From Caedibacter sp052030685 (GTDB lineage: Bacteria; Pseudomonadota; Gammaproteobacteria; Francisellales; Francisellaceae), in assembly GCF_052030685.1 (NCBI RefSeq), contig NZ_JBQAJM010000025.1:1-32214 (forward strand): a stretch of DNA of 32,214 nt, written 5' to 3'. The position numbers and the translations under genes are program-made. Shown here piece after piece: positions 1 to 7,710 of the stretch (the first letter of the stretch is position 1; every line of letters starts with the position of its first letter). The notes below the pieces were generated by a model. It searched no databases, had not been told where the DNA came from, and was given only the letters and a program-made list of their open reading frames with translations.

Positions 1-26
1 TCATCAGTTTTATTTATTTCACTCAT
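1..26 (-). CDS. Possible start of a further gene, cut by the window edge
   Basis: An ATG on the minus strand opens a reading frame (MSEINKTD...) that runs off the left edge, 25 bases after the protease stop. No clear ribosome binding site precedes it. Too little is present to identify a product, and it may be chance. Confidence 0.2.
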
Positions 27-50
27 AATCTGTGGTCGTATTTCTTAAAT

Positions 51-1361
51 TCAAACATCAAAAGTGCGTAACTTCAGATAGTAATACAAACACTCTTCAT
101 TTCGACCCAAAATAATACAAAAACCCGGTGAGATAATACCTTTGCTCAAGTCAAGATCAGCATCTTCACCCCCGGGAGCGGCAAGTACCAGACTCTGCAC
201 AGGCCAGTCACTCACTGCATAGTTAGAATAGTCTGCTTTTACACCATTATTATTTGTTGCTTCTACCACAATTGCATTGATATTAGGACAACCTGCCGGT
301 GCAATATCCCACAGTGGTTGACCATAGTTTCCTGCAGCAATTACAACCGTCACACCCAGTGCATTTACTTTATCTATTGATACTCCAAATTCATCACAAT
401 AAGCTGGTAACAATTCATTTTTCCACTTAGCTTCAGTTGCAGTAGCCAAGCCATCTTTACCAACTCTTGATATCCCTAGGCTCAAATTAATCACTTTTGC
501 TGGCGTTTGATTGGGCTGAAGTAGCCCTATACTTGCCATATCCTCACTATAAATGCCTGCTGCCCACTCAATTGCCATCGTAATCGCTGCTGTTTTTGCA
601 CCTCCGGCATGCCCAAAGACTTTAATTGGCAACACCATAATCTCATCCACATCTCCGGCAACGCCTGTTACTCTTGGTCCTTGCGCGGCAATGACACCGG
701 CTATTGTTGTGCCATGCGGTCCTTGCGTTAAATCAGTATCAATAACTGAAGCAATCACATCCACTTCACCTTGATCATCGACATAAAAATAATAAGGTTG
801 TGACATTTCCAAACGTCCTTGTAAATCTTCCGGCATAACTGCCACAACACCGGAATCAATCACTGCAACATAAGTCTTATTAAGCCCTGTAAATCTTAAT
901 TGTGCCCACGCCCCTTGTGCAGCAACACCCACGCCAATATGGTTATGCATATTCCATTGCTGCGACCATTGTCGAACATTTTCAGCCTGTAAAAACGCCT
1001 TTTGTATATCTGTCAACACTTCAGGCACAACCGACTCAACTTGAAATGGCAAACGGTCAATATGAATGGCTTGCGTATTTCCCATTACGTAAGATTTAGC
1101 ATTTGTAGGTAAGACTGAGCAAACTTCATCATGCATATTGCGATAATCATTAGCTGCTTTAAAGTGCGCTAATGGCGCACCAAAATGATCAATAAATCGC
1201 TGATCTGACACGGCATCATTATCTGTATATTCAACAGTAATAACTTCACTCTTGCGTGTTGTATCGCAATAACGAACCTGCAACTCAACGGCAAAAGACG
1301 ACAACGGTAAACAAAATATGGCAATACATGCCAATGGCTTAATACTACGATAACTGTTCAT
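51..1361 (-). CDS. Subtilisin-like (S8) secreted serine protease, truncated before the catalytic Ser
   Basis: The residue numbers here count from an upstream TTG. Asp174 (VIDSGV), His221 (GPHGTTIAG) and the oxyanion-hole Asn350 (VVIAAGN) of the subtilisin fold are present in order. A signal peptide (hydrophobic PLACIAIFCLPLSSFA) indicates export. I start at the ATG five codons inside the longest frame because GGTGGGG lies just upstream of it. The family normally continues with a G-T-S-M/F-A-A-P block carrying the nucleophile, about 15-25 residues after the LAAPGG stretch. Here the frame runs instead into an unrelated tail ending KLRTFDV, and no GTS motif appears in the alternative frames down to position 1. 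The product is therefore probably inactive, or the gene is a degraded or recombined remnant. It follows ugd on the same strand after a gap of about 100 bases and is probably a separate unit. Confidence 0.8.
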   Translation of the reverse strand: MNSYRSIKPLACIAIFCLPLSSFAVELQVRYCDTTRKSEVITVEYTDNDAVSDQRFIDHFGAPLAHFKAANDYRNMHDEVCSVLPTNAKSYVMGNTQAIHIDRLPFQVESVVPEVLTDIQKAFLQAENVRQWSQQWNMHNHIGVGVAAQGAWAQLRFTGLNKTYVAVIDSGVVAVMPEDLQGRLEMSQPYYFYVDDQGEVDVIASVIDTDLTQGPHGTTIAGVIAAQGPRVTGVAGDVDEIMVLPIKVFGHAGGAKTAAITMAIEWAAGIYSEDMASIGLLQPNQTPAKVINLSLGISRVGKDGLATATEAKWKNELLPAYCDEFGVSIDKVNALGVTVVIAAGNYGQPLWDIAPAGCPNINAIVVEATNNNGVKADYSNYAVSDWPVQSLVLAAPGGEDADLDLSKGIISPGFCIILGRNEECLYYYLKLRTFDV

Positions 1362-1420
1362 AACTGACCCCACCAAGATAACTTAATATTACAAAGTCAA
1401 CTATAGATCAGTTATTTATT

Positions 1421-1429
1421 TTATCCACA
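1421..1429 (+). promoter_or_regulatory. Isolated consensus DnaA box
   Basis: TTATCCACA, an exact match to the DnaA-box consensus, lies in the gap between ugd and the protease, about 18 kb from the origin. A single 9-mer like this can occur by chance in 32 kb of AT-rich DNA, so a role in titration or regulation is speculative. Confidence 0.25.
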
Positions 1430-1469
1430 TAAAGGGCATTATTTATACTTATAATCACAGCAGTTTTTG

Positions 1470-2789
1470 TTATCTGCCGATGGAAATATATTCAAAACCT
1501 AAATCTTTCATCCGTGATTTATCATATAAATTGCGTCCATCAAAAATAACGGGGTTATTTAATCGCGCTTTGATCTTACTAAAATCTGGACTTCTAAAGC
1601 TCTGCCATTCTGTGACCACAAATAACGCATCGGCATTATGTAATGCATTATACGCTTCATCAACAAGTTCATAATCATCACGCTGCCCATAACTGTCGGC
1701 AAAATTCTCCATCGCCTCAGGGTCATAAGCTTTGACTTTGACACCATGTTGCCATAGTGTTTCGATCAATACACGCGCTGACGCTTCACGAATATCATCG
1801 GTATTTGGTTTAAACGCAAGCCCCCAGATTGCGACTGTCTTGCCTTCAATATCACCATTGAAATAATCATTAAATTTAGCAAAAAGCACTTCTTTTTGCG
1901 CATCGTTAACATCATGCACAGCGTTTAAAATACGTGCGGTATAACCATATTCACGTGATGTTTGCCCCAAAGCACGCACATCCTTAGGAAAACATGAGCC
2001 ACCATAACCGCACCCTGCGTAAATAAAATGGTAACCAATACGTCGATCGGCACCAATGCCAATGCGCACCTTTTCAATATCGGCACCAACACGTTCTGCA
2101 ATCTGACTCATCTCATTCATAAAACTAATTTTCGTCGCAAGCATTGCATTGGCAACATACTTGGTCATCTCCGCAGAGCGCACATCCATGATCATCAAGC
2201 GATTTTGGTTAGGATCAAATGGTGCGTAAAGCTCACGCATCACATCAGCAGCACGCTCGGAGTTCGCACCTACGACAATACGATCCGGATGCATACAATC
2301 ACTTATAGCATCACCTTCTTTGAGAAACTCAGGATTAGACACCACATCAAAGTCAAGCTTTACACCACGTTCACTTAACACATTAGAAATTGCTTCGGTT
2401 ACTTTATATTCAGTGCCAACAGGCACCGTTGATTTATTAACAATGACCTTATACTCATTCATTTCTTTAGCGACTGTTTTAGCCACTTGCAACACATACT
2501 GCAAATCAGCCGACCCATCTTCATCAGGTGGCGTCCCCACCGCGATAAAGATGACTTGAGCTTCATCAATCGCTTCTTTTGCGTCAGTGCTAAAGCGTAA
2601 CCGCCCTTTAGTTACATTGCGCTTAATCAGCTCATCTAAACCAGGTTCATAAATCGGTGAAATACCCTTTTTTAGGTTATCAACTTTAACTTGATCAATA
2701 TCAACACAACAAACATGATTGCCCATTGCCGCAAAACAGGTTCCCGTTACGAGTCCAACATAGCCCGTACCAAAAATCGCAATCTTCAT
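1470..2789 (-). CDS. ugd: UDP-glucose 6-dehydrogenase
   Basis: Oxidises UDP-glucose to UDP-glucuronate with two NAD+, supplying precursors for capsule, exopolysaccharide or lipid A modification in the cytoplasm. The 439 residues are the usual length. The N-terminal Rossmann motif GTGYVGLV (residues 7-14), the SNPEFLKEG stretch (151-159) with the conserved Glu, and the catalytic cysteine Cys266 in GCGYGGSCFPKD are all present. The C-terminal UDP-binding domain contains WGLAFKPNTDDIREA. The start is the ATG opening MKIAIFGTGYVG, as usual in the family. No glycosyltransferase or polysaccharide genes adjoin it, so the end use of the UDP-glucuronate cannot be read from context. Confidence 0.97.
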   Translation of the reverse strand: MKIAIFGTGYVGLVTGTCFAAMGNHVCCVDIDQVKVDNLKKGISPIYEPGLDELIKRNVTKGRLRFSTDAKEAIDEAQVIFIAVGTPPDEDGSADLQYVLQVAKTVAKEMNEYKVIVNKSTVPVGTEYKVTEAISNVLSERGVKLDFDVVSNPEFLKEGDAISDCMHPDRIVVGANSERAADVMRELYAPFDPNQNRLMIMDVRSAEMTKYVANAMLATKISFMNEMSQIAERVGADIEKVRIGIGADRRIGYHFIYAGCGYGGSCFPKDVRALGQTSREYGYTARILNAVHDVNDAQKEVLFAKFNDYFNGDIEGKTVAIWGLAFKPNTDDIREASARVLIETLWQHGVKVKAYDPEAMENFADSYGQRDDYELVDEAYNALHNADALFVVTEWQSFRSPDFSKIKARLNNPVIFDGRNLYDKSRMKDLGFEYISIGR

Positions 2790-2924
2790 AAAATCTCACT
2801 TTTAGCTACTCAAATCGCCATTGATCATATCAGAAATAACATCCAAATTCAGCGAATATTATTTTATGCAATGTGATTATTGTTGCTTGATGTTGTTGGT
2901 TGGAGTGAAAAAATATCAAAAATC

Positions 2925-2971
2925 GCTATCGGCAATCTCTATTTTTGTGCAAAATGGAGATTATCGATAGC
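2925..2971 (+). promoter_or_regulatory. Long imperfect inverted repeat upstream of the DUF4143 ATPase
   Basis: Arms 2925-2945 and 2951-2971 pair over 21 positions with three mismatches, two of which become G-U pairs in RNA. They are separated by a five-base loop. The element ends 16 bases before the ATPase start. It may act as an mRNA hairpin, a protein-binding palindrome or the scar of a small repeat. It also argues that the in-frame TTG further upstream is not the real start. Confidence 0.6.
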
Positions 2972-2987
2972 TAATTGCAATTGTATT

Positions 2988-4154
2988 ATGTTTAAACGAC
3001 TGCTCAATATTGACCCCGACTCACAACAAAGCTACTTTTTGTTTGGTCCAAGAGGCACTGGCAAGACATCTTGGTTAAGATACCACTTCAAAGATAGTCT
3101 TTATTTTGATCTATTAAAGGAAGATACTTACACCTATCTACTGGGTGATGCCACCCGCTTGGATGCCAGTATTCCAGAGGATTATAAACAATGGATTATT
3201 ATTGATGAAATTCAGAAAATTCCCGCGTTACTGGATGAAGTGCACCGCCTCATTGAAGGACGTAAATTACGATTCATCTTAACAGGCTCTAGCGCTCGCA
3301 AGCTCAAACGAAGCGGAGTTAATCTACTTGCAGGGCGCGCGCTAATCAAACATATGCACCCAGTTACTGCTATTGAACAGGCTGATGATTTTGATATTGC
3401 TAAATCTTTACATACCGGTCATTTACCAACAGCATTACTGACATCACAGCCCGATGAATACTTAAAAAGCTATGTGGCAACTTACCTTAAAGAGGAAGTA
3501 TTGCATGAGAGCTTAACGCGAAACATTGCCTTATTTGCACGTTTTTTAGAAACAGCAAGCTTTTCACAAGGTGAAACACTCAACTACACCGAAATCGCCA
3601 GAGAAATTGGCAGTTCAAGGCATACTGTTGAGAACTTTTTTACTATTTTAGAAGATCTCCTTATTTCAATTCGATTACCTGTTTTTACAAAAAGGGCTAA
3701 ACGCGAAGTTGTCATGGCGCCTAAATTTTATTTTTTTGACGTTGGTGTGTATAGAGCAATACGTCCTATTGGCGTACTTGATTCACCAGAGGAAATTGAT
3801 GGCGCTGCACTTGAGACACTGTGTTTGCAAGAGTTTAGAGCCTGCAATGACTATTATAATTTAGGATATCAATTTTATTATTGGCGAACACGCACTCAGC
3901 AAGAGGTAGATTTTATTTTATACGGAGAGCATGGGTTAATTGCCATTGAGGTTAAGCGCAAAAAGAAAATTAGTCGTAAAGATCTCAAAGGGCTAATAAC
4001 CTTTAAAGGTGACTACCCAATGGCAAGCTGTTACCTACTCTACGGAGGAAATGAAAAACAAAACTTAGATGGTGTTACTTTACTGCCCATATCACTTGCA
4101 TTAAAAGATGCTAACCTGCTTTTAAAATCGCCAACGGATTACGCACATAGCTAA
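2988..4154 (+). CDS. AAA ATPase with DUF4143 nuclease-like C-terminal domain
   Basis: A member of the widespread AAA_14/DUF4143 family, whose cellular function is poorly defined; members are often accessory or horizontally spread. Visible parts, counted from the ATG at 2988, are Walker A GPRGTGKT (20-27), Walker B WIIIDEIQKIP with Asp73-Glu74, and a sensor-like ILTGSSARKL. The C-terminal domain shows KFYFFDVGVYRAI, and YWRTRTQQEVDFIL followed by GLIAIEVK resembles a PD-(D/E)XK-like core (E-V-D...E-V-K). I chose ATG 2988 because family members begin M-x-K/R-R-L-L, and because the longer TTG frame would read through a hairpin. No strong Shine-Dalgarno is visible. The gene stands alone between ugd (divergent) and the channel gene (74 bases downstream). 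Confidence 0.88.
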   Translation: MFKRLLNIDPDSQQSYFLFGPRGTGKTSWLRYHFKDSLYFDLLKEDTYTYLLGDATRLDASIPEDYKQWIIIDEIQKIPALLDEVHRLIEGRKLRFILTGSSARKLKRSGVNLLAGRALIKHMHPVTAIEQADDFDIAKSLHTGHLPTALLTSQPDEYLKSYVATYLKEEVLHESLTRNIALFARFLETASFSQGETLNYTEIAREIGSSRHTVENFFTILEDLLISIRLPVFTKRAKREVVMAPKFYFFDVGVYRAIRPIGVLDSPEEIDGAALETLCLQEFRACNDYYNLGYQFYYWRTRTQQEVDFILYGEHGLIAIEVKRKKKISRKDLKGLITFKGDYPMASCYLLYGGNEKQNLDGVTLLPISLALKDANLLLKSPTDYAHS

Positions 4155-4227
4155 CAAGTTCTATTAGGTGCGAATATTATTTTTTAAACTATACTTTTGT
4201 CATATATGGAAAATTGACGGATCAAAT

Positions 4228-5178
4228 ATGGCAAGGTTCTTAATAGTGCTTTTAAGTTTTTTATTTTGTGCACAAACTGCTTTCACTCATGACAAGGCAC
4301 AAAATTCACCAGCTAAAGTCACCATTGGTACTTATATCACGCATGTTTATGATATTAACTTGCAGAAAAAAACAGTTTCTGCCATTTTTTGGTTGTGGTT
4401 TATTTACCCTGATCAACTGAGTATCGAAAACAATGAGTTTGACATTATTAATGCTGAAAAATTTTCAGTGCTCTATAGTGGCACGCAAAAACTTGCAGAT
4501 AATAAGACACTGAAGCAATATAAAATTCGTGCTACCTTATCACAGAGCTGGAATTTTGAGAACTTCCCCTTTAGCACAAAACCACTATCTATCGTTATCG
4601 AAGACGCTGATTTTAATGCGCACATGATTATATTTAAGACCGATGACATTAACTCTGACGTTGATCGTGAGATGCCTTTAAGCGGTTGGCGATTAGGGGC
4701 TGATCACTGGCGTAGTTATATTCATCATTATGACACCAATTTTGGTAACCCTAACAACCCAACTAATACTGCCTATGCCCGAGCGATTTATTCTGTCGAG
4801 ATGACACACACTAATATTCGCATGTTTATTCATATCTTTGGGATGTTATATCTTGCTTGTATCTTAATTTTGGGTATGTTCTTTATTCCAATCAAAGACA
4901 TCAAAAGTCGTCTGGCACTCAATTCTGCCGCTATTTTTGCCGTGGTTGGAAGCAAGATTTCTACCGATTCGATCCTGCCACCATCTAATACGATTAATCT
5001 TATTGATAAAATTCAATTGAGCGTGCTGATATTTATGGTAATTACACTCATCACTGTTGTGTTGAATTATTACCTTTGTGAAAAACATATTAAGCTTGCG
5101 CATACTGTTAATGTCGGCTTTGCCATATTGACGGTATTAATGATCGCACTCAGTAATTTATTTTTTATGCTCGCTTAA
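4228..5178 (+). CDS. Pentameric ligand-gated ion channel homologue (Cys-loop superfamily, prokaryotic type)
   Basis: Numbering is from the ATG at 4228, which opens a signal peptide (MARFLIVLLSFLFCAQTAFT); an in-frame upstream start would bury it. Residues about 30-195 look like the extracellular beta-sandwich ligand-binding domain: VTIGTYITHVYDIN at the start, and WNFENFPFSTKPLSIVIED at the place of the Cys-loop region, without the loop cysteines, as in most bacterial members. Four hydrophobic segments follow: about 199-222 (M1), 227-248 (M2, pore-lining in the family), 262-283 (M3) and 292-315 (M4). The PPSNTINLIDK stretch between M2 and M3 matches the family's usual M2-M3 loop. Such proteins form pentameric cation or anion channels opened by protons or small molecules. 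The ligand is unknown here, and no transport or amine-metabolism gene adjoins it. The family call rests on pattern and topology. Confidence 0.72.
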   Translation: MARFLIVLLSFLFCAQTAFTHDKAQNSPAKVTIGTYITHVYDINLQKKTVSAIFWLWFIYPDQLSIENNEFDIINAEKFSVLYSGTQKLADNKTLKQYKIRATLSQSWNFENFPFSTKPLSIVIEDADFNAHMIIFKTDDINSDVDREMPLSGWRLGADHWRSYIHHYDTNFGNPNNPTNTAYARAIYSVEMTHTNIRMFIHIFGMLYLACILILGMFFIPIKDIKSRLALNSAAIFAVVGSKISTDSILPPSNTINLIDKIQLSVLIFMVITLITVVLNYYLCEKHIKLAHTVNVGFAILTVLMIALSNLFFMLA

Positions 5179-5228
5179 CCTTAAGTTATTAATATTAATA
5201 ATGAAACAGCGAATTGCCTAACGATTTA

Positions 5229-5280
5229 CCTCTCCCCTTGCGGGAGAGGTCGTGCAGCTTACGCTGCGCGGGTGAGGGGG
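5229..5280 (+). repeat. Intergenic REP-like repeat, copy 1
   Basis: Begins CCTCTCCCCTTGCGGGAGAGG and ends GGGTGAGGGG, with an inner GCAGC-TTAC-GCTGC hairpin. It lies between the converging channel gene and tadA and could form a structured bidirectional terminator. Two further copies are at 12395-12448 (inverted) and 28790-28840. Confidence 0.85.
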
Positions 5281-5296
5281 AGCAATAAAACTCAGC

Positions 5297-5785
5297 TCAT
5301 TTATTATGCTTTTTCTGCAACCGTCGCTCATTAAAAAATGCTTTAAGCATATCACTAGCCTCATCTGCTAATATTCCGCCTTCAACATTCAAGCGATGAT
5401 TTAAAAATGGCTGCGTATGTAAGAGTGCTTGTGAACAGGCAACACCTGCTTTTGGCTCTTTGGTCGCAAAATAAAGTGTTCTGATACGTGCATGCACCAT
5501 CGCCCCTAGGCACATCATACACGGCTCTAAAGTGACATAGAGATCACATTCAGGTAAGCGATAGTTTTGCATCGTTTGCGCGGCCTTGCGCAGTGCAACC
5601 ATCTCAGCATGTGCGGTTGGATCATGACGCATAATCATCTGATTAAATCCCTGACCAATGATTTGATTGTCTCTGACAATAATCGCACCAACGGGGATTT
5701 CATTATGCTCTTGCGCTTTTTTTGCCTCTAATAGCGCATACGCCATCCACTGCTCTTTATTTATTAACGTCATATTAATACTCAT
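5297..5785 (-). CDS. tadA: tRNA-specific adenosine deaminase
   Basis: Converts the wobble adenosine-34 of tRNA-Arg(ACG) to inosine; it is an essential cytoplasmic zinc enzyme in most bacteria. The cytidine-deaminase fold signature is complete: HAE at 59-61 (zinc His59, proton-shuttle Glu61) and PCMMC at 88-92 (zinc Cys89 and Cys92). The PVGAIIV stretch near residue 31 and the C-terminal ADEASDMLKAFFNERR helix are typical of TadA rather than of free-base deaminases. Length (162 aa) is normal. The first ATG is used; a second Met four codons in is possible. It converges on the channel gene across the repeat at 5229-5280. Confidence 0.96.
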   Translation of the reverse strand: MSINMTLINKEQWMAYALLEAKKAQEHNEIPVGAIIVRDNQIIGQGFNQMIMRHDPTAHAEMVALRKAAQTMQNYRLPECDLYVTLEPCMMCLGAMVHARIRTLYFATKEPKAGVACSQALLHTQPFLNHRLNVEGGILADEASDMLKAFFNERRLQKKHNK

Positions 5786-5913
5786 TACACACTATTTCGC
5801 CACTTAATACTGTTAAATATTTTCTGATCGCGTAGTTTATTTATCTACACCACAAGTTAGCCTATACTATACTACACTTTATCAACAACTTGACCTTGTA
5901 GAGTAATATTAAG

Positions 5914-7710
5914 ATGTTAAGGAAGACTATTCTTTGTATATTTTTTATATTTTACATATTTAGCCTTAGCTTCTTGTACGCTGCTGATGACAATAAAAGT
6001 GATTCAAAATCCCCAACTCTCGATATTGTCATTAATGGCATTAGTGATAACAAAATCACATCAAGCATTGTTGATAATATCAGCTTATCGCGCTTTAAGA
6101 CATTTGCTGTTTCTCACCCCAACCAAATGCAGTTATTACTTAAAAAAAGTGATAATGAAATCAAGACTTTACTTGAGCCCTATGGTTACTACAAACCAAT
6201 CATTACCACAGATTTTAGTATCAAGGACAACCTTTGGATTGCTACCTTTGATGTCAAACTCAATGAGCCAATACATATTGACAAATTGACAGTTAATATC
6301 AATGGCTCGGGTAAAGACTCTAAAATTGCTCGCAATACACTCAACAACTTACCGCTTAAACAAGGCGATATTTTAACGCAAACTGCCTATGAAAAATCTA
6401 AAGCGTTACTGACCGACAACTTTTTTAATGCCGGTTTCCTAGATAGCAAACTCACAGAACATGAAATTCGTATTAATATGCTTAAATACACTGCTGAAGT
6501 TATCCTAACCGTAGACACGGGGGAACGTTACAAAATCGGTACTATTAATATCAAGCAACAGCGTTATGATTATGCTGAGCGTTTTATCAACGATATTATC
6601 AACATCAGCATTGGTGATAACATGTCACAAAAAAAGATCACCAAAGCCAATAAACGCCTACAAGATAGCGGCTATTTTAGCAATGCTCAGTTGCTACCTA
6701 AAATTTCCAAACGTGACAAAGTGAATAAAACGGTTCCCGTGGATTTAAACCTAACCGCAGGACATGCACGCACCTATACTTTTGGGGTGGGCTATGGCAC
6801 ATTCACAGGTCCCAGAGTGAGTTTTGGTACGCTTTTTCGTCATGCCACCGACACGGGGCAACAATTCTCATTTAATGTCTCCGCCTCACCTGCTAACAGC
6901 ACGTTTAGTAGTAGCTACGTTTTTCCAGGCAAGGATCCATTGCATGATAACTGGAGTCTTATTGCCGAGCAAAGTTATATTGAAACGGATACATACAATG
7001 AACGTCAAACCAATTTTGGTATTGCACGTACCCATAAATATGGTCATTGGCAAACCACCGTTAGCTTACAGCAATATCTCACCAATTATGATACGGTTGC
7101 TAACCCTAATAATACCAATGGTAAATATCTCGTTCCCGCTTTAACCCTTCTCTACGACGGCAGCTGGCAAAATGGCTTTTGGCGTCAAGGCTTGGTGTGG
7201 AATGAACTATTGCAAGCTTCAATCAAATCGCCACTTTCGGATCAAGATTTTATTCGCAATAGCATGAGCATTTATTATTCATTACCCATTAACCCTCAAT
7301 GGAATCGCTTATTATTTGGTGCCAATTGGGGATTTATTACCGTTGATAATATCCAAAATGTCGCCCCCAATTTTCGTTTTTATGCCGGTGGTGTGAGTAA
7401 CCTCTTGGGCTACCCTTTCTTAAGTCAAGGTCCGACGGTCAATGGCAATGTCACAGGGGGGCGCTATCTTGCCACAGGAATTGCCGGCATTGAGCAACGT
7501 ATTTATGGCAACTTCAGCTCAATGCTTTATTACAACTTAGGTAACGCTGCCAATAAACCTAACTTTAGTGATGTTGATATTTTACGTGCCGCGGGTATCG
7601 GACTTAGCTACAAAACACCACTTGGCCCCTTTATGGTATTTTTCACACGCACACTGAATCACAACAATGAACACTGGCGCTTTGATTTAAGTATTGGGAT
7701 AAGCCTATGA
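5914..7710 (+). CDS. tamA: TamA, outer-membrane Omp85-family translocation and assembly protein
   Basis: The outer-membrane half of the TAM complex, which helps place autotransporters and other beta-barrels and, with TamB, is implicated in phospholipid transport. A signal peptide (TILCIFFIFYIFSLSFLYAA) is followed by POTRA-like repeats to about residue 280, then a C-terminal 16-strand-type barrel ending in GISL. The length (598) is close to that of E. coli TamA. The family's strand-conserved block is recognisable as RFYAGGVSNLLGYPF (488-502). The usual (V/I)RGF/Y motif reads LLGY here, so the arginine that normally lies inside the barrel is replaced by Leu498. The stop overlaps the tamB start by four bases (ATGA), showing translational coupling. 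A possible -10 TATACT at 5863-5868 lacks a good -35. Confidence 0.93.
   Translation: MLRKTILCIFFIFYIFSLSFLYAADDNKSDSKSPTLDIVINGISDNKITSSIVDNISLSRFKTFAVSHPNQMQLLLKKSDNEIKTLLEPYGYYKPIITTDFSIKDNLWIATFDVKLNEPIHIDKLTVNINGSGKDSKIARNTLNNLPLKQGDILTQTAYEKSKALLTDNFFNAGFLDSKLTEHEIRINMLKYTAEVILTVDTGERYKIGTINIKQQRYDYAERFINDIINISIGDNMSQKKITKANKRLQDSGYFSNAQLLPKISKRDKVNKTVPVDLNLTAGHARTYTFGVGYGTFTGPRVSFGTLFRHATDTGQQFSFNVSASPANSTFSSSYVFPGKDPLHDNWSLIAEQSYIETDTYNERQTNFGIARTHKYGHWQTTVSLQQYLTNYDTVANPNNTNGKYLVPALTLLYDGSWQNGFWRQGLVWNELLQASIKSPLSDQDFIRNSMSIYYSLPINPQWNRLLFGANWGFITVDNIQNVAPNFRFYAGGVSNLLGYPFLSQGPTVNGNVTGGRYLATGIAGIEQRIYGNFSSMLYYNLGNAANKPNFSDVDILRAAGIGLSYKTPLGPFMVFFTRTLNHNNEHWRFDLSIGISL

Noticed and set aside
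2880..2987. TTG-initiated 36-codon extension of the DUF4143 ATPase
   Set aside because: The extension consists mainly of the hairpin arms, and the family's usual N-terminus begins at the ATG at 2988.
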